Shown: piece by piece, positions 1-7,841 of the stretch
Layout of the letters: each line of letters opens with the position of its first letter
Numbering within the stretch: position 1 is the stretch's first letter
From: Thioglobus_B sp964558405
Lineage (GTDB): Bacteria; Pseudomonadota; Gammaproteobacteria; PS1; Pseudothioglobaceae
Direction of reading: 5' to 3'
DNA: 27,058 nt
NCBI GenBank assembly: GCA_964558405.1
Contig: CAZLDG010000019.1
Coordinates: 1 to 27,058, forward strand
Translations under genes and position numbers: made by a program
Notes under the pieces: model-generated
The model's input: only the letters and a program-made list of their open reading frames with translations
Databases searched by the model: none
Told to the model about the DNA's origin: nothing

Positions 1-14
1 CGTCCGCTCCGCCA
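1..14 (+). tRNA. 3' end of a tRNA, probably tRNA-Asp (partial)
   Basis: The first 14 bases, CGTCCGCTCCGCCA, look like a tRNA acceptor end: a 7-nt 3' acceptor strand CCGCTCC, discriminator G and encoded CCA. The implied 5' strand GGAGCGG and the G discriminator match E. coli tRNA-Asp, which ends in CCGTTCCGCCA. In many gammaproteobacteria tRNA genes lie close to ppiD, which begins 28 nt downstream, so the context fits. The anticodon is outside the window, so the identity is an inference. Confidence 0.7.
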
Positions 15-27
15 TCTTAAAAACACT

Positions 28-33
28 TATAAT
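28..33 (+). promoter_or_regulatory. Possible -10 element before ppiD
   Basis: A perfect TATAAT lies 8 nt upstream of the ppiD ATG. There is no recognisable -35 (it would fall inside the tRNA) and no Shine-Dalgarno sequence before the ATG. If used, transcription would start at about 40-42, giving a leaderless or nearly leaderless ppiD mRNA. Read-through from the tRNA transcript is the alternative. Confidence 0.35.
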
Positions 34-41
34 ATCGTATT

Positions 42-1889
42 ATGTTAGGCGCAATCAGAAACAAATCCAAGGGCTGGCTGGCCTATCTTATTGTTGGTTT
101 AATTACCATTCCATTTGCTTTATTCGGTATTAACGAATACTTTACTGGCGCTGCCAATGTGGTTGTGGCCACTGTTGATGATGAGGAAATCTCTCAAGAG
201 GCTTTTTTAGCGCAATTTAATCCACAAAAGCGTCGCCTACAACAAGAATTGGGGCAAAAATACGACAATGGTTTTGACGCGGTACTTAAGCGTTCAGTCG
301 TTGAGAAAATGATCAACGAAAAACTATTGGATAATCTCTCATCCGAGTTGGCTCATGTGACCACTGATGCAGAGCTCTCTGCGATTATTCAATCCAATGA
401 GTTGTTCCAAGAAGAGGGACGATTCTCAATTGAGCGTTATGAGCAAATTCTTAGACTCAATGGCTATACCAAGGCCAGTTACGAAGCCAGCAAAGCCAAT
501 GAGCTAATGCAAACTCAGATTAAATACAACTTGCTGGATTCGGCCTTTGTTACTCCTGGGGCATTGACGCGTTTATCTCAGCTTAATAATCAACAACGTC
601 AAGTTAGTTACGCAGTGTTAAATGCTAGCGATTATTTGGACAAAGTTAAAGTGGATCCTCAAAGCGTCTCTCAGTACTTTGATAATCAAAAACACACGTT
701 TTTTGACAAGCGCCAAGCCCAAGTTGATTATGTTGAGCTTTCACTAGATAAGATTGCCGATTCAATTAGTGCCAGCGAAGACGACTTATATAATTATTAT
801 GAAGAAGAGCAAGCGCGTTTTAGTAGTGACGAGCAACGACAAGCGCAGCACATTCTAGTTGAAACTCAAGAGACAGCTGATACGGTGCACGATTTGTTGG
901 TTAAAGGCGGAGATTTTGCCAAGCTAGCCGCACAATATTCACAAGATCCGGGCTCTAAAGACCAGGCAGGTGATTTGGGCTTCTTTACCAAGGGTGTGAT
1001 GGTTGGCGAATTTGAGCAAGTGGTATTTGCCATGACACCGGGTGAGTTAAGCGCACCGGTGAAATCTGAATTTGGCTATCATTTGATTAAACTCAACGCG
1101 ATTAAAGGTGGCGAGACCAAGGCCTTTGACGTGGTACGCGAGGAAGTTAAAAAGCTATATACCGAATCTGAAGCACAAAAGCAGTTATACGATTTAACAG
1201 AGCAGATGGCCAATTTGGCTTATGAGGCATCATTGGATGAAGTGTCTATGCAGATGAATCTAGCCGTGCAGAGCTCTGAGTTTTTCAACGAAGACAGCAC
1301 GCAATATGACGCCAAGATGATTACTAGCGCTTTCTCTGCGCCGGTATTTGATAAGGGTGAGAATTCTGAAGTATTGGAATTAGGTGATAATCGTTACGTG
1401 GTATTAAGTCTTAAGGCAAAAAAAGCCAAGCGTCAAAAAACCTTCGAGGAAGTTAAGGCTGAAATTGAGCAAACATTGAGTGTGGTTTTGGCCAAAACCT
1501 TTGTGGATGAGGTGGCGAAAAAAATTGCCAAGGCTTTTGCCCAAGGCGAGCCAGAGAATGCCAAAGCCTTGCTTGAGAAAAATCAACTAAATTTATCTAA
1601 GCCTCAATGGATTGCCAGAGACGATACCAAGGTGGAAGCCGCAGTTGCAGCGCAATTATTTGCCATGAGTAAACCTATTGGATCTCAGGCTATTTATCTG
1701 GGTCAAGCACTTGATAGCAAACGTGCTTTGGTGGCTAAACTCTTGGCGGTTAAAACCTCTCAAAATAAGGCTGTTGATGGTGCGCTGGCTAATATGATGT
1801 CTAATTATGAAGCCGATGAGCTGTTTGCCAGCTTATTAAAATCGCTGCGCGCCCAAGCGGCAGTGCACGTTTTTGACGAGCGCCTATAA
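42..1889 (+). CDS. ppiD: Periplasmic folding chaperone PpiD (SurA_N/parvulin family)
   Basis: This is a 615-aa inner-membrane-anchored chaperone that helps proteins emerging from the Sec translocon fold in the periplasm. The N-terminus has a short cytoplasmic stretch and one membrane helix (about residues 12-30), followed by a SurA-like N-terminal chaperone region. A parvulin domain spans about residues 266-352, shown by QAQHILVE, the block around AAQYSQDPGS and DLGFF, and SEFGYHLIKL. A long C-terminal chaperone region follows. The length is close to E. coli PpiD (623 aa). The gene follows a tRNA tail and is closed by a hairpin at 1900-1923. There is no clear Shine-Dalgarno sequence; the ATG was kept because the anchor helix begins directly after it. 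Parvulin activity is unproven, since PpiD parvulin domains are often weak or inactive. Confidence 0.95.
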   Translation: MLGAIRNKSKGWLAYLIVGLITIPFALFGINEYFTGAANVVVATVDDEEISQEAFLAQFNPQKRRLQQELGQKYDNGFDAVLKRSVVEKMINEKLLDNLSSELAHVTTDAELSAIIQSNELFQEEGRFSIERYEQILRLNGYTKASYEASKANELMQTQIKYNLLDSAFVTPGALTRLSQLNNQQRQVSYAVLNASDYLDKVKVDPQSVSQYFDNQKHTFFDKRQAQVDYVELSLDKIADSISASEDDLYNYYEEEQARFSSDEQRQAQHILVETQETADTVHDLLVKGGDFAKLAAQYSQDPGSKDQAGDLGFFTKGVMVGEFEQVVFAMTPGELSAPVKSEFGYHLIKLNAIKGGETKAFDVVREEVKKLYTESEAQKQLYDLTEQMANLAYEASLDEVSMQMNLAVQSSEFFNEDSTQYDAKMITSAFSAPVFDKGENSEVLELGDNRYVVLSLKAKKAKRQKTFEEVKAEIEQTLSVVLAKTFVDEVAKKIAKAFAQGEPENAKALLEKNQLNLSKPQWIARDDTKVEAAVAAQLFAMSKPIGSQAIYLGQALDSKRALVAKLLAVKTSQNKAVDGALANMMSNYEADELFASLLKSLRAQAAVHVFDERL

Positions 1890-1899
1890 CGGCGTACTT

Positions 1900-1929
1900 A
1901 TCAGCACTTTTTTAAGTGCTGATTATTTT
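1900..1929 (+). terminator. Rho-independent terminator after ppiD
   Basis: A perfect 10-bp stem, ATCAGCACTT (1900-1909) with AAGTGCTGAT (1914-1923), encloses a TTTT loop and is followed by a short T-rich tail. It starts 11 nt after the ppiD stop and separates ppiD from the cytochrome promoter. The weak T tract makes efficiency uncertain. Confidence 0.7.
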
Positions 1930-1937
1930 GCAAAAAG

Positions 1938-1985
1938 TTGACAAAGGTCAAGTAATTATTTGCTTGCTGTATTAGAATGACCCTG
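1938..1985 (+). promoter_or_regulatory. FNR/CRP-family class II promoter of the cytochrome c unit
   Basis: TTGAC-AAAG-GTCAA (1938-1951) is a perfect inverted repeat with a 4-nt spacer. It matches the TTGA-N6-TCAA pattern of FNR, ANR, DNR, FixK and NnrR sites. The best -10 is TAGAAT at 1973-1978, predicting a start near 1985, so the repeat is centred at about -40.5 to -41.5, the standard class II activator position. No good -35 exists at the normal distance from this -10, as expected of an activator-dependent promoter. Read alone, TTGACA (1938-1943) resembles a -35, but it lies 29 nt from the -10, which is too far. The geometry is visible; the identity of the regulator is inferred. Confidence 0.65.
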
Positions 1986-2007
1986 TTGATATCAAAAGGA
2001 AAACCCA

Positions 2008-3024
2008 ATGAAGTTTAAGCCCTTGCTAGTTTTACTGCTATTGCCACTTGTGAGTTTGGCAGGCGGTAAGGAAATTTATGTGGAGAATTGTGAAAAATGT
2101 CATGGTTTTTCTCGTCAAGGCTCCTTAGGTTTGCCACTTTATCGCACCACCATTGCCAATCATCCGGATGAATACTTGCAAAAGACCATTCGTTATGGCA
2201 GACCGGGTCGTGTCATGCCAAGTTTTAACCTCTCGGATGCACAAATTGCCAAACTGATTCGTTTTTTACGCGCTGGTCAGCCGGCGCCTAATTATCCAGA
2301 TACGCCGGTTGTGGGAGATGTTAAAGCCGGCGAGTATACTTATAAGCAATACTGTTTAAGATGTCATGGTGATCAGCTCCAAGGCGGAGAAGGTGTGGGT
2401 AAGAACTTCTCTTGGCAAAAAGACCGGGTGATTTCTCCACCGGCACTGGCCAATCAAGGTTTTTTACATGCAGCCTCAGATCAAATGATCAAACATATTA
2501 TTCTCAATGGTATTGAAGATACAGAGATGATGGCCTTTGGCAAGGAGTTTAATTTCAGTGATCAGATGGCCAATGATTTGGTGGCTTATATTCGCTCGTT
2601 TCAGCAGCCAGAGATTGAAGATATTGCGCATTTAGACGAGCCATTGTCATTTGTTTATGACAGTAGTAAAAGTTTAGATAAAACCGTTGACGCCTTAAAA
2701 GACTCAGCTGCAGCCTATAACTTTAGGGTGTACCCATCACGTTATTTAATGGAAGGTTTAGGCGATGGTCTGGGCGATGAAAAACAAGTGGTGGTGCGTT
2801 TTTGTAATTTTAAAAACATGCAAGAATTTTTAAGAATTGACCCACGCCTGGGCGTTATGTTGCCTTGTCGAGCCACGGTGATTGAACAAGAAGATGGCAG
2901 CGTTAAAGTGGTGATTGAAAATTATAAGCACGCCATTCGACGCTTTAACAATATTGAGATGATTGAAGCTGCTGATGCGCTGATTGAACAAATGAAAGAA
3001 ATGGTTGAGGAGTCACTATGGTAA
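2008..3024 (+). CDS. Two-haem cytochrome c fused to a DUF302-like domain
   Basis: This 338-aa protein starts with a signal peptide (LVLLLLPLVSLA, cleavage after about A18), so it should be periplasmic. Two cytochrome c modules follow: haem motif CEKCH at 28-32 with likely axial Met70, and CLRCH at 116-120 with candidate axial Met174 or Met175. From about residue 215 a separate C-terminal domain carries VVVRFCNF, LGVMLPCRATV and VVIENY, the pattern of DUF302. I infer electron transfer tied to whatever the DUF302 domain binds; neither substrate nor partner is known to me. AAGGA at 1996-2000 gives a good ribosome site. The next gene overlaps by 7 nt and also resembles DUF302, so the two are likely co-expressed and may interact. 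The FNR-type promoter suggests use under low oxygen or nitrogen-oxide respiration. Confidence 0.85.
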   Translation: MKFKPLLVLLLLPLVSLAGGKEIYVENCEKCHGFSRQGSLGLPLYRTTIANHPDEYLQKTIRYGRPGRVMPSFNLSDAQIAKLIRFLRAGQPAPNYPDTPVVGDVKAGEYTYKQYCLRCHGDQLQGGEGVGKNFSWQKDRVISPPALANQGFLHAASDQMIKHIILNGIEDTEMMAFGKEFNFSDQMANDLVAYIRSFQQPEIEDIAHLDEPLSFVYDSSKSLDKTVDALKDSAAAYNFRVYPSRYLMEGLGDGLGDEKQVVVRFCNFKNMQEFLRIDPRLGVMLPCRATVIEQEDGSVKVVIENYKHAIRRFNNIEMIEAADALIEQMKEMVEESLW

Positions 3025-3476
3025 TCAAAGCACTACTATTGAGCTTAACACTGCTCTCATCAAGCGTTTTTTCTGCAGAGAATGATTTGCTAACTGAAAG
3101 AGTGAATGCTAAATTCTCTTATACTTGGTTGGCACTAAGCAAATCCATTAAAGCGCATAAGTATAAGTCGGCTTATTTGCAGCGTTGTGATTTTGCCCTG
3201 AATGAGCGTCATTATAAGTCGGACAAATATCGTATTTTGTTCTATGGTAATTATGATGAGATGAAGCTATTGAGTCATAAATATCCAGAGCTAGTGCCTT
3301 ATTTCCCGCTTAAAGTGACAGTGATGGAAGAGGGTAAGCATACGTTGATGATTGCCACCCCGCCGCTAACACTGATGCCATTGGTTGAGACCAATGAAGA
3401 ACGGATGATGATTCTTAGATGGAATGAGGACATGAAATCCATCTTCAAGCAAGTCAAAGCCCAGTACGAAGACTAA
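3018..3476 (+). CDS. Secreted DUF302-like protein
   Basis: This 152-aa protein has an N-terminal signal peptide (ALLLSLTLLSSSVFSA). The mature part contains YRILFYGNYDEMKLL, PELVPYFPLKVTVMEEG and a C-terminal helical stretch ending NEDMKSIFKQVK, which resembles the DUF302 region of the upstream cytochrome. It has no CXXCH motif. The ATG overlaps the end of the cytochrome gene by 7 nt and is preceded by GAGGAG (3007-3012), so translation is probably coupled. A strong terminator follows at once. The function is unknown; the arrangement suggests a soluble periplasmic partner of the cytochrome-DUF302 protein. The DUF302 assignment is a motif-level impression. Confidence 0.7.
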   Translation: MVIKALLLSLTLLSSSVFSAENDLLTERVNAKFSYTWLALSKSIKAHKYKSAYLQRCDFALNERHYKSDKYRILFYGNYDEMKLLSHKYPELVPYFPLKVTVMEEGKHTLMIATPPLTLMPLVETNEERMMILRWNEDMKSIFKQVKAQYED

Positions 3477-3480
3477 TAAA

Positions 3481-3504
3481 AACCCCGCTTAAGCGGGGTT
3501 TTTT
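3481..3504. terminator. Bidirectional terminator between the cytochrome unit and fabI
   Basis: AACCCCGCTT (3481-3490) pairs perfectly with AAGCGGGGTT (3491-3500), giving a GC-rich stem with a TTAA loop. It is flanked by an A run on the left and TTTTTT on the right. It lies between two convergent genes and can end transcription from both sides. Confidence 0.92.
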
Positions 3505-3520
3505 ATGAGCTAGATTGGAT

Positions 3521-4306
3521 TTATAAATCCGGCCCTTTGTCGTAGAAGTTGTAACCCGAATCAATATAGGTTACCTCGCCGGTAATGCCCGAGGCCAAAT
3601 CAGAACACAAGAATGCTGAAGCATTACCCACTTCTTCAATGGTGACGTTGCGCTTTAGCGCTGAGGCTTCAGCGGCATAATCCAGTAACTTACCAAAGCC
3701 GGCAATACCTGAAGCTGCCAAAGTTTTAATTGCACCAGCCGATACTGCATTGACACGAATACCTTTCTCAGGCCCCATGGCTGCTGCCATATAGCGCACG
3801 GTAGCCTCTAGTGAAGCTTTGGCCACGCCCATGACATTGTAATTTGGAATCGCACGAACCGCACCGAGATAACTCACGGTAAGTAGCGCGCCATTTTCAT
3901 TAAGCATTGGGTTGGCAGCTTTGGCCAGAGCGGCAAAGCTATAAGCACTAATATCATGCGCTACTGCAAAGTTCTCACGTGTGGTGGCTTCAATAAAATT
4001 ACCATCGAGTGCATCACGCGGGGCAAAAGCAACCGAGTGCACAATAATGTCAAAATTATCCCAATGTTTTTTTAGCTCAGCAAAGGCATTATCAATGGAT
4101 TCATCGGTTGATACATCGCAAGGAATAACAATATTACTATTGCAAACTTCAGCGCATTTGTCCACGCGTTTTTTTAGCTTTTCGGTTTGGTAGGTTAGTG
4201 CAATTTCACAACCCTGTTTGGCCATGGCTTCAGCAATACCCCAGGCAATTGAACGATTTGATGCCACACCAACAATCAGTGCTTTTTTTCCAGTTAAAAA
4301 CCCCAT
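3521..4306 (-). CDS. fabI: Enoyl-[acyl-carrier-protein] reductase FabI
   Basis: This 261-aa short-chain dehydrogenase/reductase catalyses the last, NADH-dependent reduction in each round of type II fatty acid elongation. The nucleotide-binding start GKKALIVGVASNRSIAWGI is typical of FabI. The catalytic residues fall at Tyr146, Tyr156 and Lys163 (YNVMGVAK), the same numbers as in E. coli FabI (262 aa). The C-terminus has the family pattern SGITGEVTYIDSGYNF. AAGGGGG lies 4 nt before the ATG (4311-4317) and a TATAAT lies upstream on the same strand (4338-4343), so it is probably transcribed alone and ended by the shared terminator. Confidence 0.97.
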   Translation of the reverse strand: MGFLTGKKALIVGVASNRSIAWGIAEAMAKQGCEIALTYQTEKLKKRVDKCAEVCNSNIVIPCDVSTDESIDNAFAELKKHWDNFDIIVHSVAFAPRDALDGNFIEATTRENFAVAHDISAYSFAALAKAANPMLNENGALLTVSYLGAVRAIPNYNVMGVAKASLEATVRYMAAAMGPEKGIRVNAVSAGAIKTLAASGIAGFGKLLDYAAEASALKRNVTIEEVGNASAFLCSDLASGITGEVTYIDSGYNFYDKGPDL

Positions 4307-4337
4307 AGAGCCCCCTTGATGAAAATAATAAAGGCAA

Positions 4338-4363
4338 ATTATAACCTACGCAGCCCCTATAAT
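4338..4363. promoter_or_regulatory. Divergent -10 elements for fabI and the MFS-lspA operon
   Basis: The 87-nt gap between the divergent starts holds a perfect TATAAT on the minus strand (4338-4343, towards fabI) and another on the plus strand (4358-4363, towards the transporter). Convincing -35 boxes are not visible for either, so only the -10s are supported. The plus-strand transcript would have a leader of about 24 nt without a clear Shine-Dalgarno sequence. Confidence 0.55.
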
Positions 4364-4393
4364 AATCAGGTGTTTTTTGTATTTAAAAAATAA

Positions 4394-5854
4394 ATGCTAG
4401 AGATCTTTCTCACCCCAATTCGAGCGCTACGAATGCGCTATGTTCCACTGCTGCTGATTTACTTTGCTTATGGTAGTAGTGTGTTTACTGCCATTGCTGA
4501 GAATTTCTGGGTGAAAGACACATTGGATATGAGCGCTGCCGATTTGGCGGAATTGGGTATTTGGTTGGCAGTACCTTGGACCATTAAGATGATCTTTGGG
4601 CAGATGGTGGACAGTATTAATCTGTTCGGCTCTAATCGTAAATCCTATGTCTATATTGGTGCACTATTGATCACCATTAGCTCGCTATTGATGATTGCTG
4701 TGGTTGGTGATTATGCTGTTGTGGCAGATTTTTCCAAGAAAAGTGTCTATATCTTTGCTTCTGTGATTGCTGTGATTGGCTTTGTGATGCAAGATGTGGT
4801 GGCAGATACCATGACCACCGAGGTGGTGGACAAAAACCAAAGTGAGGAAGATATTCATCATGAGTTGGCCACTATTCAGGTCTTGGCACGACTCTCACTA
4901 GGTTTGGCTATTTTTCTCACCGGATGGATTGGTGGTGAGTTGGCAGATATCTACACTGATGAGCGTGAAGTGGTGTTTATGATTGCTCTATTCGTACCAC
5001 TATTGTCGATTCTAGGTGTCACCTTGGTTAGACTCAACCCGGTCAAAATCTCCCCAATCAATAAACAAGTGCTTTTTGGTGGTTTGCTGTTTGCGGTGTT
5101 TATTGTATTGATGGGCTATAACGATATTGCCTATTCACAAGAGATTGTGTTTGTGATTTCTTTGGCGGTGGTGTTGTATTTGCTTAACAATCTGATTAGC
5201 GATCTCAACGAAGATGCAATTCGCCATATTAAGATGGCAATGATTATTATTTTCATTTATCGCGCCATGCCTTCAGTAGGTGCTGGTCTTTCCTGGTGGC
5301 AAATTGATGTCCTGGGTTTTGATGAATCATTTTTTGCCAAACTCTCCGCGATTGGTGGTGGTATTGCTTTGGCGGGTATGTGGTTTTCGGCCAAATTTAT
5401 TATTAAACGCGATATTGCCCAAGTGTTGATTTTCTTAACGGTGATCGGTGCTATTTTGTCGATGCCAGTGGTAGGTATGTATTATGATTTGCATACCCTA
5501 CTGGGGGTTGAAGCCAGAACAGTGGCCTTAGTTGATACCGCCATTTCCTCGCCATTTGATTATATTGCCCAGGTGCTGATGCTGACTCTGGTGGCGATTT
5601 ATGCACCAGAGGGTAAAAAGGGCACTTGGTTTGCACTGATGGCCTCACTGATGAATATTGCCCTGACCGCTGGCGGTTTGTTTACCAAGTATTTAAACAA
5701 AGTATTTGTGATATCGCGCGAGGTGGTGACCGATGGTGTGGTAACCACAGCGCAAGACTATAGTGAGCTAGGTACTTTGCTTTGGGTGGTAATTATTGTG
5801 GGCTTTGTGGTGCCAATTGCTACCATTATCAAATTTAATCCGAATAAAGCATGA
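4394..5854 (+). CDS. MFS-type membrane transporter, BT1/folate-biopterin-like
   Basis: This is a 486-aa polytopic membrane protein with about 12 hydrophobic segments. Near residues 61-90 it shows PWTIKMIFGQMVD followed by GSNRKSYVYIG, the loop 2-3 signature of major facilitator proteins; the preceding NFWVKDTLDMSAADL and PW dipeptide resemble BT1-type folate/biopterin carriers. A second acidic motif, DVVADTMTTE, lies at 134-143. AmpG- or PucC-like carriers are alternatives, so the substrate is not assigned. It opens a compact operon: its stop overlaps the lspA start as ATGA. The start has no ribosome-binding sequence; Met14 (4433) is a possible alternative but would shorten the first segment. 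Confidence 0.75.
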   Translation: MLEIFLTPIRALRMRYVPLLLIYFAYGSSVFTAIAENFWVKDTLDMSAADLAELGIWLAVPWTIKMIFGQMVDSINLFGSNRKSYVYIGALLITISSLLMIAVVGDYAVVADFSKKSVYIFASVIAVIGFVMQDVVADTMTTEVVDKNQSEEDIHHELATIQVLARLSLGLAIFLTGWIGGELADIYTDEREVVFMIALFVPLLSILGVTLVRLNPVKISPINKQVLFGGLLFAVFIVLMGYNDIAYSQEIVFVISLAVVLYLLNNLISDLNEDAIRHIKMAMIIIFIYRAMPSVGAGLSWWQIDVLGFDESFFAKLSAIGGGIALAGMWFSAKFIIKRDIAQVLIFLTVIGAILSMPVVGMYYDLHTLLGVEARTVALVDTAISSPFDYIAQVLMLTLVAIYAPEGKKGTWFALMASLMNIALTAGGLFTKYLNKVFVISREVVTDGVVTTAQDYSELGTLLWVVIIVGFVVPIATIIKFNPNKA

Positions 5855-6309
5855 GATTAAACTACTACTTATTGGCACTATTACTGCTGGGATTGGATCA
5901 GTTAACTAAGATTTTGATTTTTGGTTATTTGCTGCCCGGCGAGTCGATAGCCTTAAGCCAGTATTTCTCTTTAACCCATGTACATAATCATGGGGCTGCA
6001 TTTAGTTTTCTGGCCGATGCCTCAGGTTGGCAGCGTTATTTTCTGGTGACGTTTTCAGCCATTGTTAGTATGGTGATTGTCATTTGGATGGCAAAAACCC
6101 ACCACTCCAAGCGTCTTAGACTTAGTGCTTTGGCCATTTTATTGGGCGGTGCTTTGGGTAATTTGTATGATCGCGCTTCACTAGGAATGGTGGTTGATTT
6201 TATTGATCTGCATTATGGATCTTTTTATTGGCCAGTGTTTAATTTGGCCGATATGTTTATTGCGTTAGGGGTGATAATATTGTTATTTTTTGATAAGGAT
6301 GATGCATGA
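5851..6309 (+). CDS. lspA: Lipoprotein signal peptidase LspA
   Basis: This 152-aa inner-membrane aspartyl protease removes the signal peptide from prolipoproteins after lipid attachment. It has four hydrophobic segments. The family motifs are LDQLTK (Asp16), HNHGAAFSFL (45-54), GNLYDR (103-108) with catalytic Asp116 in VVDFID, and FNLADMFI with catalytic Asp134. The length is slightly below E. coli LspA (164 aa). The start overlaps the transporter stop and the end overlaps thiO, both as ATGA, so translation is coupled. The usual upstream partner ileS is absent here; a transporter takes its place. Confidence 0.97.
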   Translation: MRLNYYLLALLLLGLDQLTKILIFGYLLPGESIALSQYFSLTHVHNHGAAFSFLADASGWQRYFLVTFSAIVSMVIVIWMAKTHHSKRLRLSALAILLGGALGNLYDRASLGMVVDFIDLHYGSFYWPVFNLADMFIALGVIILLFFDKDDA

Positions 6310-7292
6310 GTGATTGTTTGGTAGTTGGGGGTGGGGTTATTGGCATGATGAGTGCACGTTATTTAACTCAGGCCGGCGCCAAAGTTCGACTGATTGATCA
6401 GCAAGCTTGCGGGTTAGAATCCTCTTGGGCTGGCGGCGGTATTATCTCACCACTGTATCCCTGGCATTATGATGATCTGACCAATGAGCTAAGTCTGGCC
6501 TCGCAAGCGGTATACGAGGACTTATGCGCCGAGCTGCATCAAAACAGTGGTATTGATCCTGAGTATATTAAATCAGGCCTGTTGATGATGGATGAGTACG
6601 ATTCAGACGCGGCCAAAGCCTGGCTCAAGAAATTTAAGATTGACTATACACCACACGCCAAAGGCGCCTTATTCACTCAAATAGCACAAGCACGCAATCC
6701 ACGCTTGATTCAAGCACTTAAGGCAGATATTGAGCACCAAGGTGTTGAGATTATTGAGAGCGTCAAAGCCCTAGATTTAATCACCGAGCAAGACCAAGTT
6801 CAGGGAGTAAAAACCAGTGAAGGTGACTATTTGGCAGATAATGTAGTAGCCTGCTCAGGGGCCTGGTCTTCACAATGGCTAACGCTGGAAGATGAAGTGT
6901 TTCCGATGAAAGGACAGATGATTGTTATCCAGGCTCAGCCAGGAGATTTAGCACACATTGTCCTGGATCAGGGGCGCTATATTATTCCACGCAAAGACGG
7001 CAAGATTTTGGTCGGCTCTACCATGCAAGATATTGGTTTTGATAAGAGTACTGATGCTTCGATTGCTCAAGAGTTGTTTGAATTTGCCACTGCGCGTTTT
7101 GAACAGCTTAAGGATTGCCCAATTGTGCATCATTGGTCTGGCTTTAGGCCAGCCACGCGCTCAGGTTCGGTTATTCTGGGTCAAGACGAGAACTATCAAA
7201 ATCTATATATCAATACTGGACATTTTCGCAATGGCCTCAACATGGCGCCTGAGAGCGCTAGACGTATTACTCAGTTGATTGCCCATGCGTAA
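6306..7292 (+). CDS. thiO: FAD-dependent glycine oxidase ThiO (DAO family)
   Basis: This 328-aa flavoprotein begins with a dinucleotide-binding fold (GGGVIG at 8-13, followed by RLIDQ), as in D-amino acid oxidase-type enzymes. Further family features are SSWAGGGIISPLYPW, GAWSSQW, FPMKGQMIV, the segment RYIIPRKDGKILVGST, GFRPATRSG and a C-terminal GHFRNGLNMAP. ThiO makes dehydroglycine from glycine for the thiazole ring of thiamine, with ThiS/ThiF/ThiG. No other thi gene is adjacent, although a ThiF-like gene lies at 18439. A related amino-acid oxidase activity cannot be excluded. It overlaps lspA by 4 nt and the next gene by 8 nt. Confidence 0.85.
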   Translation: MSDCLVVGGGVIGMMSARYLTQAGAKVRLIDQQACGLESSWAGGGIISPLYPWHYDDLTNELSLASQAVYEDLCAELHQNSGIDPEYIKSGLLMMDEYDSDAAKAWLKKFKIDYTPHAKGALFTQIAQARNPRLIQALKADIEHQGVEIIESVKALDLITEQDQVQGVKTSEGDYLADNVVACSGAWSSQWLTLEDEVFPMKGQMIVIQAQPGDLAHIVLDQGRYIIPRKDGKILVGSTMQDIGFDKSTDASIAQELFEFATARFEQLKDCPIVHHWSGFRPATRSGSVILGQDENYQNLYINTGHFRNGLNMAPESARRITQLIAHA

Positions 7293-7839
7293 AATTCTTG
7301 GTTTTTGTGCTTTATTGCTGTGGGGTGTCAATGCCTACGCGGCTTTGTATAAAGTCTCAGACACGGGCGAGGTATTTCAACGTGGCGAGCAAACCTTTGC
7401 TTGTGTGCTCGATGATCAGACCCAATTGTTGTGGGAAGTAAAAACTACTAAGCCTGGTCTGCAAAATACCCGTAATACTTATACTTGGTTTGATGGCAAA
7501 ACTGGTGTGGAGAATGGAGATTTTAGTCATCATTGCCATTGGGGTGAGAGCTGTAATACTCAGGCCTACCTACAGGCACTGAATCAGCAGAACTTATGTG
7601 AGAAAGATAATTGGCGTCTGCCTACTGAGAAAGAGCTCAAAACCTTATTGGTCTATGGTGATAATGATTTACTCATTGATCAAGCATTCTTTCCAAATAC
7701 CCAGCTTAAATCTTATTGGAGTGCTTCTGAGATCGATACACAAGTGGCGATTGATGTGCCATTTTTCTATGGCGGGGTAAAAAGTTCTGATAAATCTTTT
7801 GATGCGCATATCCGCGCGGTTTCCACGCTGAGTCGATAA
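7285..7839 (+). CDS. Secreted DUF1566 (Lcl-type) domain protein
   Basis: This protein is about 184 aa from the ATG at 7285. An in-frame TTG at 7279 would add two residues but lies further back inside thiO, so the ATG is preferred. The N-terminus is a signal peptide (ILGFCALLLWGVNAYA). The mature part carries DDQTQLLWEVK, a Cys-containing middle and NWRLPTEKELKTLL with SYWSASE, the pattern of DUF1566, a domain frequent in surface or secreted bacterial proteins. Several cysteines could form disulfides. It overlaps thiO by 8 nt and is followed 2 nt later by recJ. The function is unknown, and the operon position does not explain it. Confidence 0.8.
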   Translation: MRKILGFCALLLWGVNAYAALYKVSDTGEVFQRGEQTFACVLDDQTQLLWEVKTTKPGLQNTRNTYTWFDGKTGVENGDFSHHCHWGESCNTQAYLQALNQQNLCEKDNWRLPTEKELKTLLVYGDNDLLIDQAFFPNTQLKSYWSASEIDTQVAIDVPFFYGGVKSSDKSFDAHIRAVSTLSR

Positions 7840-7841
7840 GC

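Noticed and set aside
1938..1943. TTGACA as an ordinary -35 box
   Set aside because: The nearest acceptable -10 is 29 nt away; the sequence is better explained as half of a perfect FNR-type repeat.
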